DNA of 64,000 nt from Sulfitobacter pontiacus (lineage in GTDB: Bacteria > Pseudomonadota > Alphaproteobacteria > Rhodobacterales > Rhodobacteraceae), in the NCBI RefSeq assembly GCF_040790665.1, contig NZ_CP160851.1:116766-180765 (forward strand), given 5' to 3'. Shown here piece after piece: positions 26,310 through 34,527 of the stretch. A program made the position numbers and the translations under genes. Below the pieces are notes generated by a model. That model had not been told where the DNA came from. It worked only from the letters and a program-made list of their open reading frames with translations, and searched no databases. How positions within the stretch are numbered: the stretch's first letter is position 1; each line of letters starts with the position of its first letter.

Positions 26310-27962
26310 ATGTCTTGGAACGGAAAGAAGCGCCATATTGCCACTGGTTTCGTCGCCGGATCGGCCTTGGCTGGGGGGTGGTACGCCGCGACCTCGGCGC
26401 TGCTGTCGGGCACACCGGCGCAAACCGTTCCGGTTATCGGGGCCATCGCCATTGCCAGTCTGGTACCGCTGATCGCCGCGAACGTGCGGGCCACGCCGGC
26501 GCGTGCAACGGTTGACGACAGCGTTGCCCAACAGCTGCGCGTGCTGAAGATGCACACGATGGTAAACGTGGTCGACACCGATAACCTGCTGGTCGAGGTG
26601 AACGATCTGTTGCTAGAGGCAACCGGCTATACCCGCCAAGAGCTGATCGGCAAACCGGTCGCGATGCTGTATTCCAAGGACAATAGAACCACCGCCACTG
26701 AAATCCGCGATCTGCTGCGGCAGGGCAAAAGCTGGCAGGGTGAAACGACGCTGCGCAATCGTGACGGGTCAAACTGCGTGACACAGACGACAGTGACCCC
26801 GTTGCTGGATGCGAATGGCCGCTGGATCGGGTCGATCTCGGCGCGGACGGACATCACCTCTACCACCAAGCTGATCGCGCGGCGTGACACGGCGATGACC
26901 TTGCACGAGCTGCGCGACGACATCTGGATCGTGTCCGAAGACAACCTTGAGTTGCGTTATATGAACCTTGCCGCCAAGGCGCGGTTCGGCTGGTCGACGC
27001 GGCCCAAGAACGGGCAAACGGTGCGCGATATGGCGGCCGAGCGCGGCTGCGAGGATGTGCTCGATGCCTGTCTGCGGATGATGGATATCGGCGACACCTA
27101 TATGACGTTCAGCGCAACGATATCGGGCACGAACTTTGAAGGGTCGATCAAATGGCTCAACAAGGGGACAGTCGACGGGCGTCTGCTGATCATGCTGCAC
27201 GACATCACCGAACGGCTTGAACAAGAGCAACTTCAGGCGGATTTTATCTCTATGGTCAGCCACGAACTTCGGTCGCCCTTGACCTCGATCAAAGGGTCGA
27301 TGGGGCTGCTGTTGTCGAAAGCCGCGGGGCAGCTGCCGCCCAAGGCCGAGGGCCTGCTGGAGATCGCGCATCGCAATGCCGATCGTCTGGTCCTGATCAT
27401 CAACGATATTCTGGACATGGAGAAGATCTCCTCCGGGCGTCTGGATTTCGAACTGGAAACCGCCGACCTGTCAGAACTGGTGGCCGAATCCCTGCGCGCC
27501 AATGCGACCGCCCATCAGCGGTTCGGCTTGCAGATCAAATGCCACGGGGTGGATACGCCGACCTATATCGAGACCGACGCCAACCGTATCATTCAAGTTT
27601 TAACCAACTTGATGTCGAATGCTGCGAAGTTTTCCAAGCCGGGCGGCACGGTGGAGATCTCCGTCGAAAAAACGCCCGAAAACGTATGTGTGTCTGTACG
27701 CGATGAGGGTATGGGCATTGCGCCCGAAGACCAGCATAAGATCTTTCAGCGGTTTGCAGATATGGCGAATTCCGACCGGGCGACCAAAGGCGGTACCGGT
27801 TTGGGGCTGAGCATCTGTAAAGCAATTGTTGAAGGTTTGGGTGGTACGATCGATTTTGTCAGTAAAGAAGGGCGGGGGACAACTTTCACCTTCACTTTAC
27901 CTGTCAAAACGCGCCATTCTGGGCCAGAGAATGATTTTGAAAGACTAGAGAACGTTGGATAA
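26310..27962 (+). CDS. PAS-domain sensor histidine kinase, membrane-anchored
   Basis: 550-residue kinase. Two hydrophobic segments lie at about 9-28 and 37-57 with almost no periplasmic loop. Two PAS-like domains follow (about 80-190 and 195-300), then HisKA with MVSHELRSPLTS (His near 317) and HATPase with GTGLGLSI near 500. The kinase core resembles that of the preceding hybrid kinase. It lies 135 bp after that gene and 9 bp before a single-domain response regulator, its probable partner. Because most of the protein is cytoplasmic, it likely senses an internal or membrane signal. Confidence 0.9.
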   Translation: MSWNGKKRHIATGFVAGSALAGGWYAATSALLSGTPAQTVPVIGAIAIASLVPLIAANVRATPARATVDDSVAQQLRVLKMHTMVNVVDTDNLLVEVNDLLLEATGYTRQELIGKPVAMLYSKDNRTTATEIRDLLRQGKSWQGETTLRNRDGSNCVTQTTVTPLLDANGRWIGSISARTDITSTTKLIARRDTAMTLHELRDDIWIVSEDNLELRYMNLAAKARFGWSTRPKNGQTVRDMAAERGCEDVLDACLRMMDIGDTYMTFSATISGTNFEGSIKWLNKGTVDGRLLIMLHDITERLEQEQLQADFISMVSHELRSPLTSIKGSMGLLLSKAAGQLPPKAEGLLEIAHRNADRLVLIINDILDMEKISSGRLDFELETADLSELVAESLRANATAHQRFGLQIKCHGVDTPTYIETDANRIIQVLTNLMSNAAKFSKPGGTVEISVEKTPENVCVSVRDEGMGIAPEDQHKIFQRFADMANSDRATKGGTGLGLSICKAIVEGLGGTIDFVSKEGRGTTFTFTLPVKTRHSGPENDFERLENVG

Positions 27963-27971
27963 GAGTCCCGT

Positions 27972-28337
27972 ATGATTAAATTGCTTCACGTAGAAGACGA
28001 CGCCGATATTCGCGAAATCGCCAAAATGTCACTCGAACTGTCGGGTGATTTCGTGGTTGAGCAATGCGATTGCGGCGAACAGGCGCTTGAAAAGACGCTG
28101 GACTATATCCCCGACGTGTTTTTGCTGGATATGATGATGCCCGGCATGACCGGTCGTCAAACGCTTGAGAAACTGCGCGAGAATCCGGATTTCGCAAATG
28201 TGCCCGCGATCTTCATGACCGCCCGTGCCCAGCCGAACGAGCTGGAAGAACTGCGCGGCATCGGCGCGACAGAGGTGATCAGCAAACCCTTTGATCCCAT
28301 GTCGCTCGCCGACCAGATCAAGGCAGCCATCGCCTGA
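27972..28337 (+). CDS. Single-domain response regulator (CheY-like)
   Basis: 121-residue receiver domain with no output domain. The acidic pocket is in LHVEDDADI, the phospho-acceptor Asp in FLLDMMMPGMTG (near residue 53), the Thr in IFMTARA, and the Lys in ISKPFDP. It is 9 bp downstream of a histidine kinase and ends at an intrinsic terminator, so it is the last gene of the signalling unit. It must act by protein contact or as a phosphate relay; the target is not in the window. Confidence 0.93.
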   Translation: MIKLLHVEDDADIREIAKMSLELSGDFVVEQCDCGEQALEKTLDYIPDVFLLDMMMPGMTGRQTLEKLRENPDFANVPAIFMTARAQPNELEELRGIGATEVISKPFDPMSLADQIKAAIA

Positions 28338-28357
28338 ATAGGGCCAGACGTTAGATG

Positions 28358-28393
28358 AAGAAACCGCGGCGGAAATGCTGCGGTTTCTTTTTG
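28358..28393 (+). terminator. Rho-independent terminator after the response regulator
   Basis: AGAAACCGC at 28359-28367 pairs with GCGGTTTCT at 28380-28388 and runs into TTTTT. It starts 21 bp after the response regulator stop. Confidence 0.8.
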
Positions 28394-28670
28394 CTTTGTG
28401 GGTGTCGTTGTTCGTCAGGTTGATACGGGTGAAACGTTTGTTCGGAAATTTGAGGTGCCGAAAAAACGTTATGTTAAATAACATCACGGCCTAAACCCAG
28501 CCGGTGAAGCCACCTGAATACCGTTTCAGAGTCAGCTGCGGGGGTCGCGATTTTTCCGGCAAGCATCACGGACATTCTTGACGCAATCCCTACGCCAGAC
28601 ACTGCACGAAGAAATCCGACAGCGGTCTGTGTTGACTTTGATCCGGCTTGAAAACGCGGTACGGATTGAT
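28394..28670 (+). promoter_or_regulatory. Upstream region of the ECF sigma gene
   Basis: 277 bp without a convincing gene. It contains GGAAA (28444-28448) and CGTT (28467-28470) 18 bp apart, which resembles an ECF-type promoter (GGAAC...CGTT) imperfectly. It also holds the inverted repeat ATGTTA-AA-TAACAT at 28471-28484. Autoregulation by the sigma factor below is plausible but unproven. Confidence 0.3.
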
Positions 28671-29174
28671 ATGGCGCAGCGTACCCTTATCGAGATTCTT
28701 TTGCCTGAGTTGAGGGCCTATGCCACGGCCATCTGTCAGTCGCGCGACGCGGCAGAGGATCTGGTGCAGGACGCGGTGGAGCGGGGGTTGCGGTCTGATC
28801 GCAGACCCGAACTGCTGGAGGAATTGCGCCCGTGGATGTTCCGCGTCATTCGCAACCTGCATTATGACGAGCTGAGAAAAAGGCGCGTGCGCCGTGAATA
28901 TTCGGCGGAGGAGAAACGTCTATCTGATGAAGCAGGCGGACCGGATACCGCGCGGGATGTATTGATCCGGCTGGCGTTCGAGAAGCTGCCGCCCGAAACC
29001 CGCGAGGTGCTATGCCTTGTGGACATTATGGGCCTGAAATACGCCGAGGCGGCGAAAGTGATGGATGTGCCAAACGGCACAGTGATGAGCCGGATCAGCC
29101 GCGCGCGTCGGGCGTTACTGGACGTGGTCGATGGGGCCGGAACGGCAAAACAGGAAGTGACGCGGAAGACATGA
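28671..29174 (+). CDS. ECF-type RNA polymerase sigma factor
   Basis: 167-residue sigma-70 family protein with only regions 2 and 4. Region 2 is in LRAYATAICQSRDAAEDLVQDAVERGL and RPWMFRVIRNLHYDELRKRR; region 4 is in LPPETREVLCLVD and YAEAAKVMDVPNGTVMSRISRARRAL (long motifs quoted in parts). I prefer ATG 28671 because it gives the normal ECF length; an open frame with a TTG start reaches back to 28578. The stop overlaps the next start (ATGA), coupling it to an anti-sigma gene. Regulon unknown. Confidence 0.88.
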   Translation: MAQRTLIEILLPELRAYATAICQSRDAAEDLVQDAVERGLRSDRRPELLEELRPWMFRVIRNLHYDELRKRRVRREYSAEEKRLSDEAGGPDTARDVLIRLAFEKLPPETREVLCLVDIMGLKYAEAAKVMDVPNGTVMSRISRARRALLDVVDGAGTAKQEVTRKT

Positions 29175-29911
29175 GCGAGCTGAACGACAAAGACTGGGAA
29201 CAGGTCAACGCCTACCATGATGGCGCGCTGAACGCGTCGGAAATGCGTGCCTTAGAGACGCGGTTGGCAGCCGAACCCGCGCTGGCTGCGGCGCTTGAGG
29301 ATGTGCGGCGCGTTTCGCGCGGTTTGGCGTTGATGCGTCCGGTGCTGGACGATCCAGACGCTACGCCGCAAACGAGGGTTGCAAACAGCAACCGGCACCC
29401 GCGACGTTGGCTTTGGGGCGGCGCTGTCGCCGCAGCGGTGGCTTTGGCGATGGTTTTCGGGTCTGACTTCGTCGCCAGCCCCACGGCTTTCGACATTCAC
29501 ACCGAACTGGCAGCACAGACCTATGATCTAGGCTCTGGCGATCTGCGCCCCGTGGCGGGGGGTGGTTTGGCGGGTGTGCCGGATCTTGAGGGCGCGAACC
29601 TGACAGCCGTCGCGTCTCGCGTGGCAAAGCAGGGCGATATCATGCATTATGCGGGCCAGAATGGATGTCGCCTGACCTACCTGCGCGGCGGGTTTGCCCT
29701 GCCAGAGGGTAAAAGCACGTCAGAACAGCAGATCGCGAGCTGGGGCTCCCAGGACCAACAGCGCCATATTATCGTCGCGACGGGGATGGACCGCACCCGG
29801 TTCGATGCCATTGCCCGCTATCTTAGGCTTGAAACGCGCGAACGCGCCTCTGAAAGCGTGATGGCAGCACTTTCAAAGACGGTTCGTTCGGCGCGGCCTT
29901 GCGTCGGTTAG
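29171..29911 (+). CDS. Membrane anti-sigma factor
   Basis: 246-residue protein translationally coupled to the ECF sigma gene. The N-terminus has the anti-sigma layout VNAYHDGALNASEMRALETR in which a short helical domain binds the sigma factor. One TM segment follows at about 78-96 (WGGAVAAAVALAMVFG), then a periplasmic domain of about 145 residues. No zinc-finger HxxxCxxC is present, so it is not a ZAS-type factor. The stop is one base from the stop of the convergent cytochrome gene. Confidence 0.8.
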   Translation: MSELNDKDWEQVNAYHDGALNASEMRALETRLAAEPALAAALEDVRRVSRGLALMRPVLDDPDATPQTRVANSNRHPRRWLWGGAVAAAVALAMVFGSDFVASPTAFDIHTELAAQTYDLGSGDLRPVAGGGLAGVPDLEGANLTAVASRVAKQGDIMHYAGQNGCRLTYLRGGFALPEGKSTSEQQIASWGSQDQQRHIIVATGMDRTRFDAIARYLRLETRERASESVMAALSKTVRSARPCVG

Positions 29912-29912
29912 G

Positions 29913-30644
29913 TCAGTCGGCGTCTGACATACTGGCGAGATAGGCGATCACATCGGCTTGATCTTCCGGCTTGCGCAGCCCGGCAAAGCTCATCTTGGTG
30001 CCGGGCACGGCCTTGCGGGGGTTGGCAAGGAAAGCCGCCAGCCGGTCGGGTGTCCAGTCGCCAGCATGGTCGGCCAGCGCGCCGGAATAGCGGAACCCGT
30101 CTACCGCCGCGACAGAGGCACCGACGATCCCGTACAGATTTGGCCCGACGCGGCTTGGGCCATCTTCTTCGACCGTGTGACAGGCTTTGCACTTCCTGAA
30201 TACTTTCTCGCCCGCGGCGGGGTCGCCTTGTGCCAGAAACTCGGCGCCGGGGGTTTCCGGCTCTGCTGCGGCGGCGTCCTCGGTCGGCGCGTTGGCGTCG
30301 CTGTTGGCCGCGGGGTCTGATCCGCCCGCGACGGTCGCCACATAGGTCGATAGCGTTTCGATCTCTGCGTCGGTCAGCGTTTCGGCAAAGCCGGGCATAA
30401 TGCCGATCCCGCTTGTCACGGCGGCGCGGACCTGTTCGACGGTGGGCTTGAAGTCGTCAAGGTTTGGGCCGATCTCGCCTTCGGCGCCTGCGTCTTTCAA
30501 GCTGTGACAAAGGGCACATTGCGGCTGCGCTGTCTCGTTGAAAAGGGCGCGCCCTGCGTCAAGAGAGGCGTCGGCTGCTGCTGCGCTGCCGATCAGCGCA
30601 AGGAAAAGGGCACCGCCAAGGCGCGGCGTCAGGGATGGGGTCAT
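29913..30644 (-). CDS. Two-haem periplasmic cytochrome c, partner of sulfite dehydrogenase
   Basis: 243-residue exported cytochrome with two class I haem domains. After the signal peptide (about 1-23), domain 1 has CALCH (about residue 43) and a GIGIMPGF ligand-loop Met. A low-complexity Ala/Pro/Glu linker (about 108-135) follows. Domain 2 has CKACH and resembles cytochrome c-550/c2, with [16 protein letters not shown] and a GTKMSFAGL ligand Met. It lies 55 bp downstream of the sulfite dehydrogenase gene. Domain 1 would play the SorB role as first electron acceptor and domain 2 would pass electrons to the respiratory chain; this is inference from gene order. Confidence 0.87.
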   Translation of the reverse strand: MTPSLTPRLGGALFLALIGSAAAADASLDAGRALFNETAQPQCALCHSLKDAGAEGEIGPNLDDFKPTVEQVRAAVTSGIGIMPGFAETLTDAEIETLSTYVATVAGGSDPAANSDANAPTEDAAAAEPETPGAEFLAQGDPAAGEKVFRKCKACHTVEEDGPSRVGPNLYGIVGASVAAVDGFRYSGALADHAGDWTPDRLAAFLANPRKAVPGTKMSFAGLRKPEDQADVIAYLASMSDAD

Positions 30645-30699
30645 TTCAATGTCTCCGGGTAAGGGTCGGACCGACGGCCAAGGCCGCCGGTCTATGGTA

Positions 30700-31884
30700 T
30701 CAGCTGACAGTCACGTCGACGGCATGTGCCCGCCATCCGTTGTTGCCATAACCGCGTTCGTTTGGCGGAAAGTTCTCTGGCTGGGCGTCGCCTGCGGCAT
30801 TGGTTGCCCGGCTGGCCAGCATATGGGTGCCTTCCGTCAGATCGGTGATCAGCACAAAGGGCCGCCACGCGTAGGGGCCAAGGTCAGGGCCCAGAAACTG
30901 CGCATCGGCCCAATTCTGCCCGCCGTCTGTGGACACTTCGACTTTCTCAAGCCCGCTGACACCGCCCATGGCGACGCCGTGGATCTGCACCTTGCCCGTC
31001 GCGGCATCCACCAGCGGCCCGGTGATCCATGATTTCACCGACATCTCGTACATGGAGGGTTGCGAGGGATCACCTTTTTCGCCGACAGGGCGGACGCGGT
31101 AGCCGGTCTGCTGGATCTTATTGGGCGATTCCTCGACCGTCAGGGCCAACCGTTTGAGATACTTGATATTGTTGACCCCGTAGTAGCCCGGGATAATCAG
31201 CCGCAGGGGGCCACCGTGCGCCAGCGGCACGGGTTCGCCGTTCATCTCCCACGCGAGGATCGCGCGATCCATCGCAGCCTTGGGGACAGAGCGTTCAACC
31301 TGGATCGATTCAGGCGGCAGCCCTTGGGGAATGTCCTCTCCGCCCGTGCCGGTCAGATACACGGCATCCGCATCGGCGCCGCCCATTGCGTCAATAACGG
31401 CGCGCACGGGAACGCCTGTCCACACCACATTGCCCGCCGCCCCGACGGACCACTGCGACCCGCTCGTCTCGTGATCGAAGAAAGCGCGCCCGTTGCCCGA
31501 GCATTGCAGCACGCAGACCACCGTTTCGACGCCAAGCGTTTTCAACGCACCGACGGTCATCTTGCCGGGGTTTGCAACACCGTCGATCTCGACCTCCCAG
31601 GCATCGCGGTCGGCAACGATCTTGTCCGAGGGGGCGGGCAAGTTGTTGCGGATGTAAAGTTCGGTCGTGGGGGTGATCAGCTCTGACCCCTGTGCGGCGC
31701 GTTTCGTCTCGAGCGTCTGCTTGGAATGGACGATCATGTCCTCGGCGTCTTTCCAGGCGACGTAATCCGGCAACGGCTCTCCGCCTGATTGTGCCAAAGC
31801 CGGTGCCCCGACCGCGACGGCTGCCATCGTGCCGGCCGATCCGATCAAAAAGTGCCGACGCTTAACGTTTTCAATGACTTTCAT
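30700..31884 (-). CDS. sorA: Sulfite dehydrogenase, molybdopterin subunit (SorA-like)
   Basis: 394-residue member of the sulfite oxidase family, oxidising sulfite to sulfate in the periplasm. The N-terminus is a Tat signal ([10 protein letters not shown]). The molybdenum-ligand Cys is in VLQCSGNGR. Other family marks are [16 protein letters not shown] and the C-terminal dimerisation domain ([20 protein letters not shown]). ATG at 31884 follows GGGAGGAAG; the frame extends to 31944 but lacks the Tat start there. The next gene encodes the electron-accepting cytochrome. SoxC is a close relative, but no other sox gene is present. Confidence 0.88.
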   Translation of the reverse strand: MKVIENVKRRHFLIGSAGTMAAVAVGAPALAQSGGEPLPDYVAWKDAEDMIVHSKQTLETKRAAQGSELITPTTELYIRNNLPAPSDKIVADRDAWEVEIDGVANPGKMTVGALKTLGVETVVCVLQCSGNGRAFFDHETSGSQWSVGAAGNVVWTGVPVRAVIDAMGGADADAVYLTGTGGEDIPQGLPPESIQVERSVPKAAMDRAILAWEMNGEPVPLAHGGPLRLIIPGYYGVNNIKYLKRLALTVEESPNKIQQTGYRVRPVGEKGDPSQPSMYEMSVKSWITGPLVDAATGKVQIHGVAMGGVSGLEKVEVSTDGGQNWADAQFLGPDLGPYAWRPFVLITDLTEGTHMLASRATNAAGDAQPENFPPNERGYGNNGWRAHAVDVTVS

Positions 31885-32152
31885 GTCTTCCTCCCGTGGT
31901 TCCGGGCCTTTGCTCTGCATGGTGGGCAAAGGCTCTATGACCAAGTGACGTCCGGGGGGTGCGGTTTATTCCCGCGTGACAAAATAACTTTCGATAAAGT
32001 TTGGGGGCGCCCGCTGGATCGGTGCCCGTTCGCGCAGGCCCGCTGTATCCAGCGGTTTGGCAGAACTCGGGTCTGTCGCCTAGCGGGAGGCCTTGTGTTG
32101 TACTGGGGGGGCTCCTCTTGGCTGTCTTGCGATGTGTAGGATCAGGTCGGGT

Positions 32153-32689
32153 TCAGGCGTTCCCGCGGACAGGTTTGTCGTTGTTGATTGTGAATATCAT
32201 CCCGTCGAGAAGTTCATCCAGATCGGGGCGCGCCGCCGGACCGTTAGAGATGGCTATGATCTGCGTCGTGCCGTCGGGGCGCAGGCAGAAAATACCGGGC
32301 TCTGCAAAGCGACGGTCGGTTTCCTGCGAAGACAGCGGGTCGCTGACGTAAAGCCCCATGGCGCGCATGTCACTCTCTTGCAGGTCGTAGCCGATATCGA
32401 AGGTCCACCCGAAGCGCGCGACATCATCGCTGACTTTCTCGAGCGGGTCGCCCGAGACGCATTTCACCGCAAAACCCGCGTCTTCCCACTTTGCATAGTT
32501 GTGTTCCAGCTTGCCCAGGTAGGTCTTGCAGCGTCCGCAATGCTTGCCACGGTATACGATGAGCAGGGTCCAGCCGTCGGTCGCGCCGCCCACCGTCATG
32601 GTGCCGCCGCCGAATTTAGGCACCTCGAACACGGGGAAGGCGGCGCCCGCCTGCAGTTTGGTTGTCTGGTTGGAATGCGAATTTGTCAT
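32153..32689 (-). CDS. Peroxiredoxin-like AhpC/TSA family protein
   Basis: 178-residue thioredoxin-fold protein. It has the peroxiredoxin outline (AGAAFPVFEV, then WTLLIVYRGKHCGRCKTYL) but the active site is CGRC, a thioredoxin-like CxxC, rather than the TxxC of typical peroxiredoxins. Further marks are FAVKCVSGDP and LRPDGT. There is no signal peptide, so it is cytoplasmic. It may be a thiol peroxidase or a disulfide reductase. It lies 268 bp from the sulfite dehydrogenase gene on the same strand and diverges from the first TRAP operon. Confidence 0.8.
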   Translation of the reverse strand: MTNSHSNQTTKLQAGAAFPVFEVPKFGGGTMTVGGATDGWTLLIVYRGKHCGRCKTYLGKLEHNYAKWEDAGFAVKCVSGDPLEKVSDDVARFGWTFDIGYDLQESDMRAMGLYVSDPLSSQETDRRFAEPGIFCLRPDGTTQIIAISNGPAARPDLDELLDGMIFTINNDKPVRGNA

Positions 32690-32863
32690 GAATCTATCTC
32701 TTCCTATGTGTTGGCCCGCCCGTGCAGCAGGGGCGAAATTTCCGTCGCCTTAGTCGTCTCTTTGCAGACCTTAAGCCCTTTTAGATTCTAAATTTTGTGT
32801 CGGTGCAGTGAAGATCAAAACGACGGGGTCAGGCGCGTCCCCATTAAAACTCGAAAAATAGTA

Positions 32864-32882
32864 CTTGTAAATATTTGTAAGT
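32864..32882 (+). promoter_or_regulatory. Candidate operator A: TTGTAA direct repeat before TRAP system 1
   Basis: CTTGTAAATATTTGTAAGT: two TTGTAA units exactly 10 bp apart, 45 bp upstream of the first dctP. The same layout occurs at 37684-37698, 37854-37870 and 40401-40420, all inside this catabolic cluster. The FadR-type regulator encoded at 36559-37302 is the obvious candidate binder. Confidence 0.5.
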
Positions 32883-32927
32883 CATGTGATCACTTTTGCA
32901 ATAATTTGTCTTTGGGAGGAAACAAAT

Positions 32928-33923
32928 ATGAAACTGAATAAAATCATCACCCGTGGTGCCTTTGCGATTGCCGCGGCATCGACGCTGGCTGTCATGCCCG
33001 TGACGGCGCAGGCAAAGGACTGGCGCGGCTGGAATATCCACGTCGAGGATTACCCTGTATCGCACGGTATGGAAGCCTTCATGGAAGAGGTCACCGAAAA
33101 GACAGGGGGCGAGATCAAGGGCAAGGTGTTCCACGCTGGCGTTCTGGGCTCGCAGCCCGATGCGATTGAACAGCTGCGTCTCGGGATCATGGATTTTGGC
33201 GTCTTCAGCCTTGGGCCGATGGGGCAGGCCGTGCCTGCGACCAACGTCGTGTCCTTGCCCTTCGTGTTCAAAAGCGTGCCACAGATGTATGAGCTGATGG
33301 ACGGCGAACCCGGTGCCGCACTTGGGGAAGCGCTAGAGGAAAAGGGGATCGTCGCCCTTGGCTATTATGACGCCGGCGCGCGGTCTTTCTATAATTCGGT
33401 CAAGCCGATCAATACGCCCGAAGACGTGCAAGGCATGAAAGTGCGCGTGATGAACAACGACCTGTTCGTCGGCATGATCGAATCGATGGGCGGCAACGCC
33501 ACCCCGATGGCCTTTGCGGAAGTCTACCAGTCGATCAAGACCGGCGTTGTGGACGGGGCAGAGAACAACCCGCCGTCTTATGAATCCACCAGCCACTTCG
33601 AGGTCGCGAAATACTATTCGTTGACCCAGCACCTGATCATTCCCGAATGCCTGTGCATGAGCAAAAAGACCTTTGACGGTCTGACACCAGAACAGCAGGA
33701 AATCGTGAAAACCGCCGGTAAAAACTCCACCGATCTGCAGCGCAACCTCTGGGGCGAACGCGAGGCGGCGTCGATGAAGATCATCATGGACGGTGGCGTC
33801 GAAGTGAACGAGATCGCCGACAAATCGGCGTTCCAGGAAGCGATGGTGCCCGTCTACGAAAAGTATCTGGCGGCCAATCCAGAGATGACGGATCTCGTCA
33901 ATCTGTTCCGCAACGCTGACTGA
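32928..33923 (+). CDS. dctP: TRAP transporter substrate-binding protein DctP (system 1)
   Basis: 331-residue periplasmic binding protein that captures an organic acid for the DctQM permease. A signal peptide (about 1-28, ending AQAKD) is followed by the DctP fold: GVLGSQPDAIEQLRLGIMDF, NTPEDVQGMKVRV, and MAFAEVYQSIKTGVVDGAENN with the conserved region near the ligand Arg. ATG at 32928 follows GGGAGGA. The neighbouring uronate genes suggest a uronate or its oligomer as substrate. It heads a dctPQM-rraA-gntR string. Confidence 0.93.
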   Translation: MKLNKIITRGAFAIAAASTLAVMPVTAQAKDWRGWNIHVEDYPVSHGMEAFMEEVTEKTGGEIKGKVFHAGVLGSQPDAIEQLRLGIMDFGVFSLGPMGQAVPATNVVSLPFVFKSVPQMYELMDGEPGAALGEALEEKGIVALGYYDAGARSFYNSVKPINTPEDVQGMKVRVMNNDLFVGMIESMGGNATPMAFAEVYQSIKTGVVDGAENNPPSYESTSHFEVAKYYSLTQHLIIPECLCMSKKTFDGLTPEQQEIVKTAGKNSTDLQRNLWGEREAASMKIIMDGGVEVNEIADKSAFQEAMVPVYEKYLAANPEMTDLVNLFRNAD

Positions 33924-33943
33924 TCAGCGCGGCTGGACAATCG

Positions 33944-33967
33944 TGCGCCCTGTTGCAACGGGGCGCA
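33944..33967 (+). terminator. Stem-loop between dctP and dctQ of system 1
   Basis: TGCGCCC at 33944-33950 pairs with GGGCGCA at 33961-33967. There is only a weak pyrimidine tract after it. A partial terminator here would lower permease expression relative to the binding protein, as is common in TRAP operons. Confidence 0.4.
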
Positions 33968-33994
33968 CCCCTTCTCTCACAAAGGAATAGGGCC

Positions 33995-34525
33995 GTGGAA
34001 CACGCACCCCTCTGGATGAAGCATACCGAGCGTGCGCTCGACGGGCTGAGTTTTCTTTGCATGCTCGCGGCCTCTATCGCCATCGTCGTGCTGATCGCGA
34101 CCTTTGGCTGGCTGGTGTTCGGGCGCTATGTTTTGAACGTCACACCGACATGGGTCGAACAGCTGGCGCTTTTGCTGATCTGCTATGTGACCTATCTGGG
34201 CGCGGCGGTCGGGATCCATGAGAACACGCATCTCGGGGTGACGCTATTCCGCGACATGATGGGCTGGCGGGTCAGTAATTTCCTGAAGCTCGTCATCGAT
34301 ATCGTCCTCGCCGGTTTTGGCCTGATCATGCTGATCGCAAGCATTGAACTGGTCAAATTCGGGTGGAGCACAATGCTCCCCATGCTCAACGTCCCTGAAA
34401 GCTTCCGGTCCTTGTCGGCTGCGATGTGCGGCGGGCTTGTCTTTCTATTTGCCGGCCTGCGCGCGGTGTTTCGGATCGCCTGCCTTCTGCGCGGTATCCC
34501 CTATCATGAAAAAGGTTTGTTTTAA
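33995..34525 (+). CDS. dctQ: TRAP transporter small permease DctQ (system 1)
   Basis: 176-residue inner-membrane protein with four predicted TM segments (for example MLAASIAIVVLIATFGWLV and LALLLICYVTYLGAAVGI in part), the DctQ layout including the conserved ENTHLGV after TM2. I use the GTG at 33995 because GGAATAG lies upstream; ATG at 34016 is the alternative. It precedes dctM by 2 bp and forms the complex DctQM. Confidence 0.88.
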   Translation: MEHAPLWMKHTERALDGLSFLCMLAASIAIVVLIATFGWLVFGRYVLNVTPTWVEQLALLLICYVTYLGAAVGIHENTHLGVTLFRDMMGWRVSNFLKLVIDIVLAGFGLIMLIASIELVKFGWSTMLPMLNVPESFRSLSAAMCGGLVFLFAGLRAVFRIACLLRGIPYHEKGLF

Positions 34526-34527
34526 TC

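Noticed and set aside
30700..31884. SoxC of a thiosulfate-oxidising sox cluster
   Set aside because: No soxXYZAB genes are near; the paired cytochrome fits a stand-alone sulfite dehydrogenase better.
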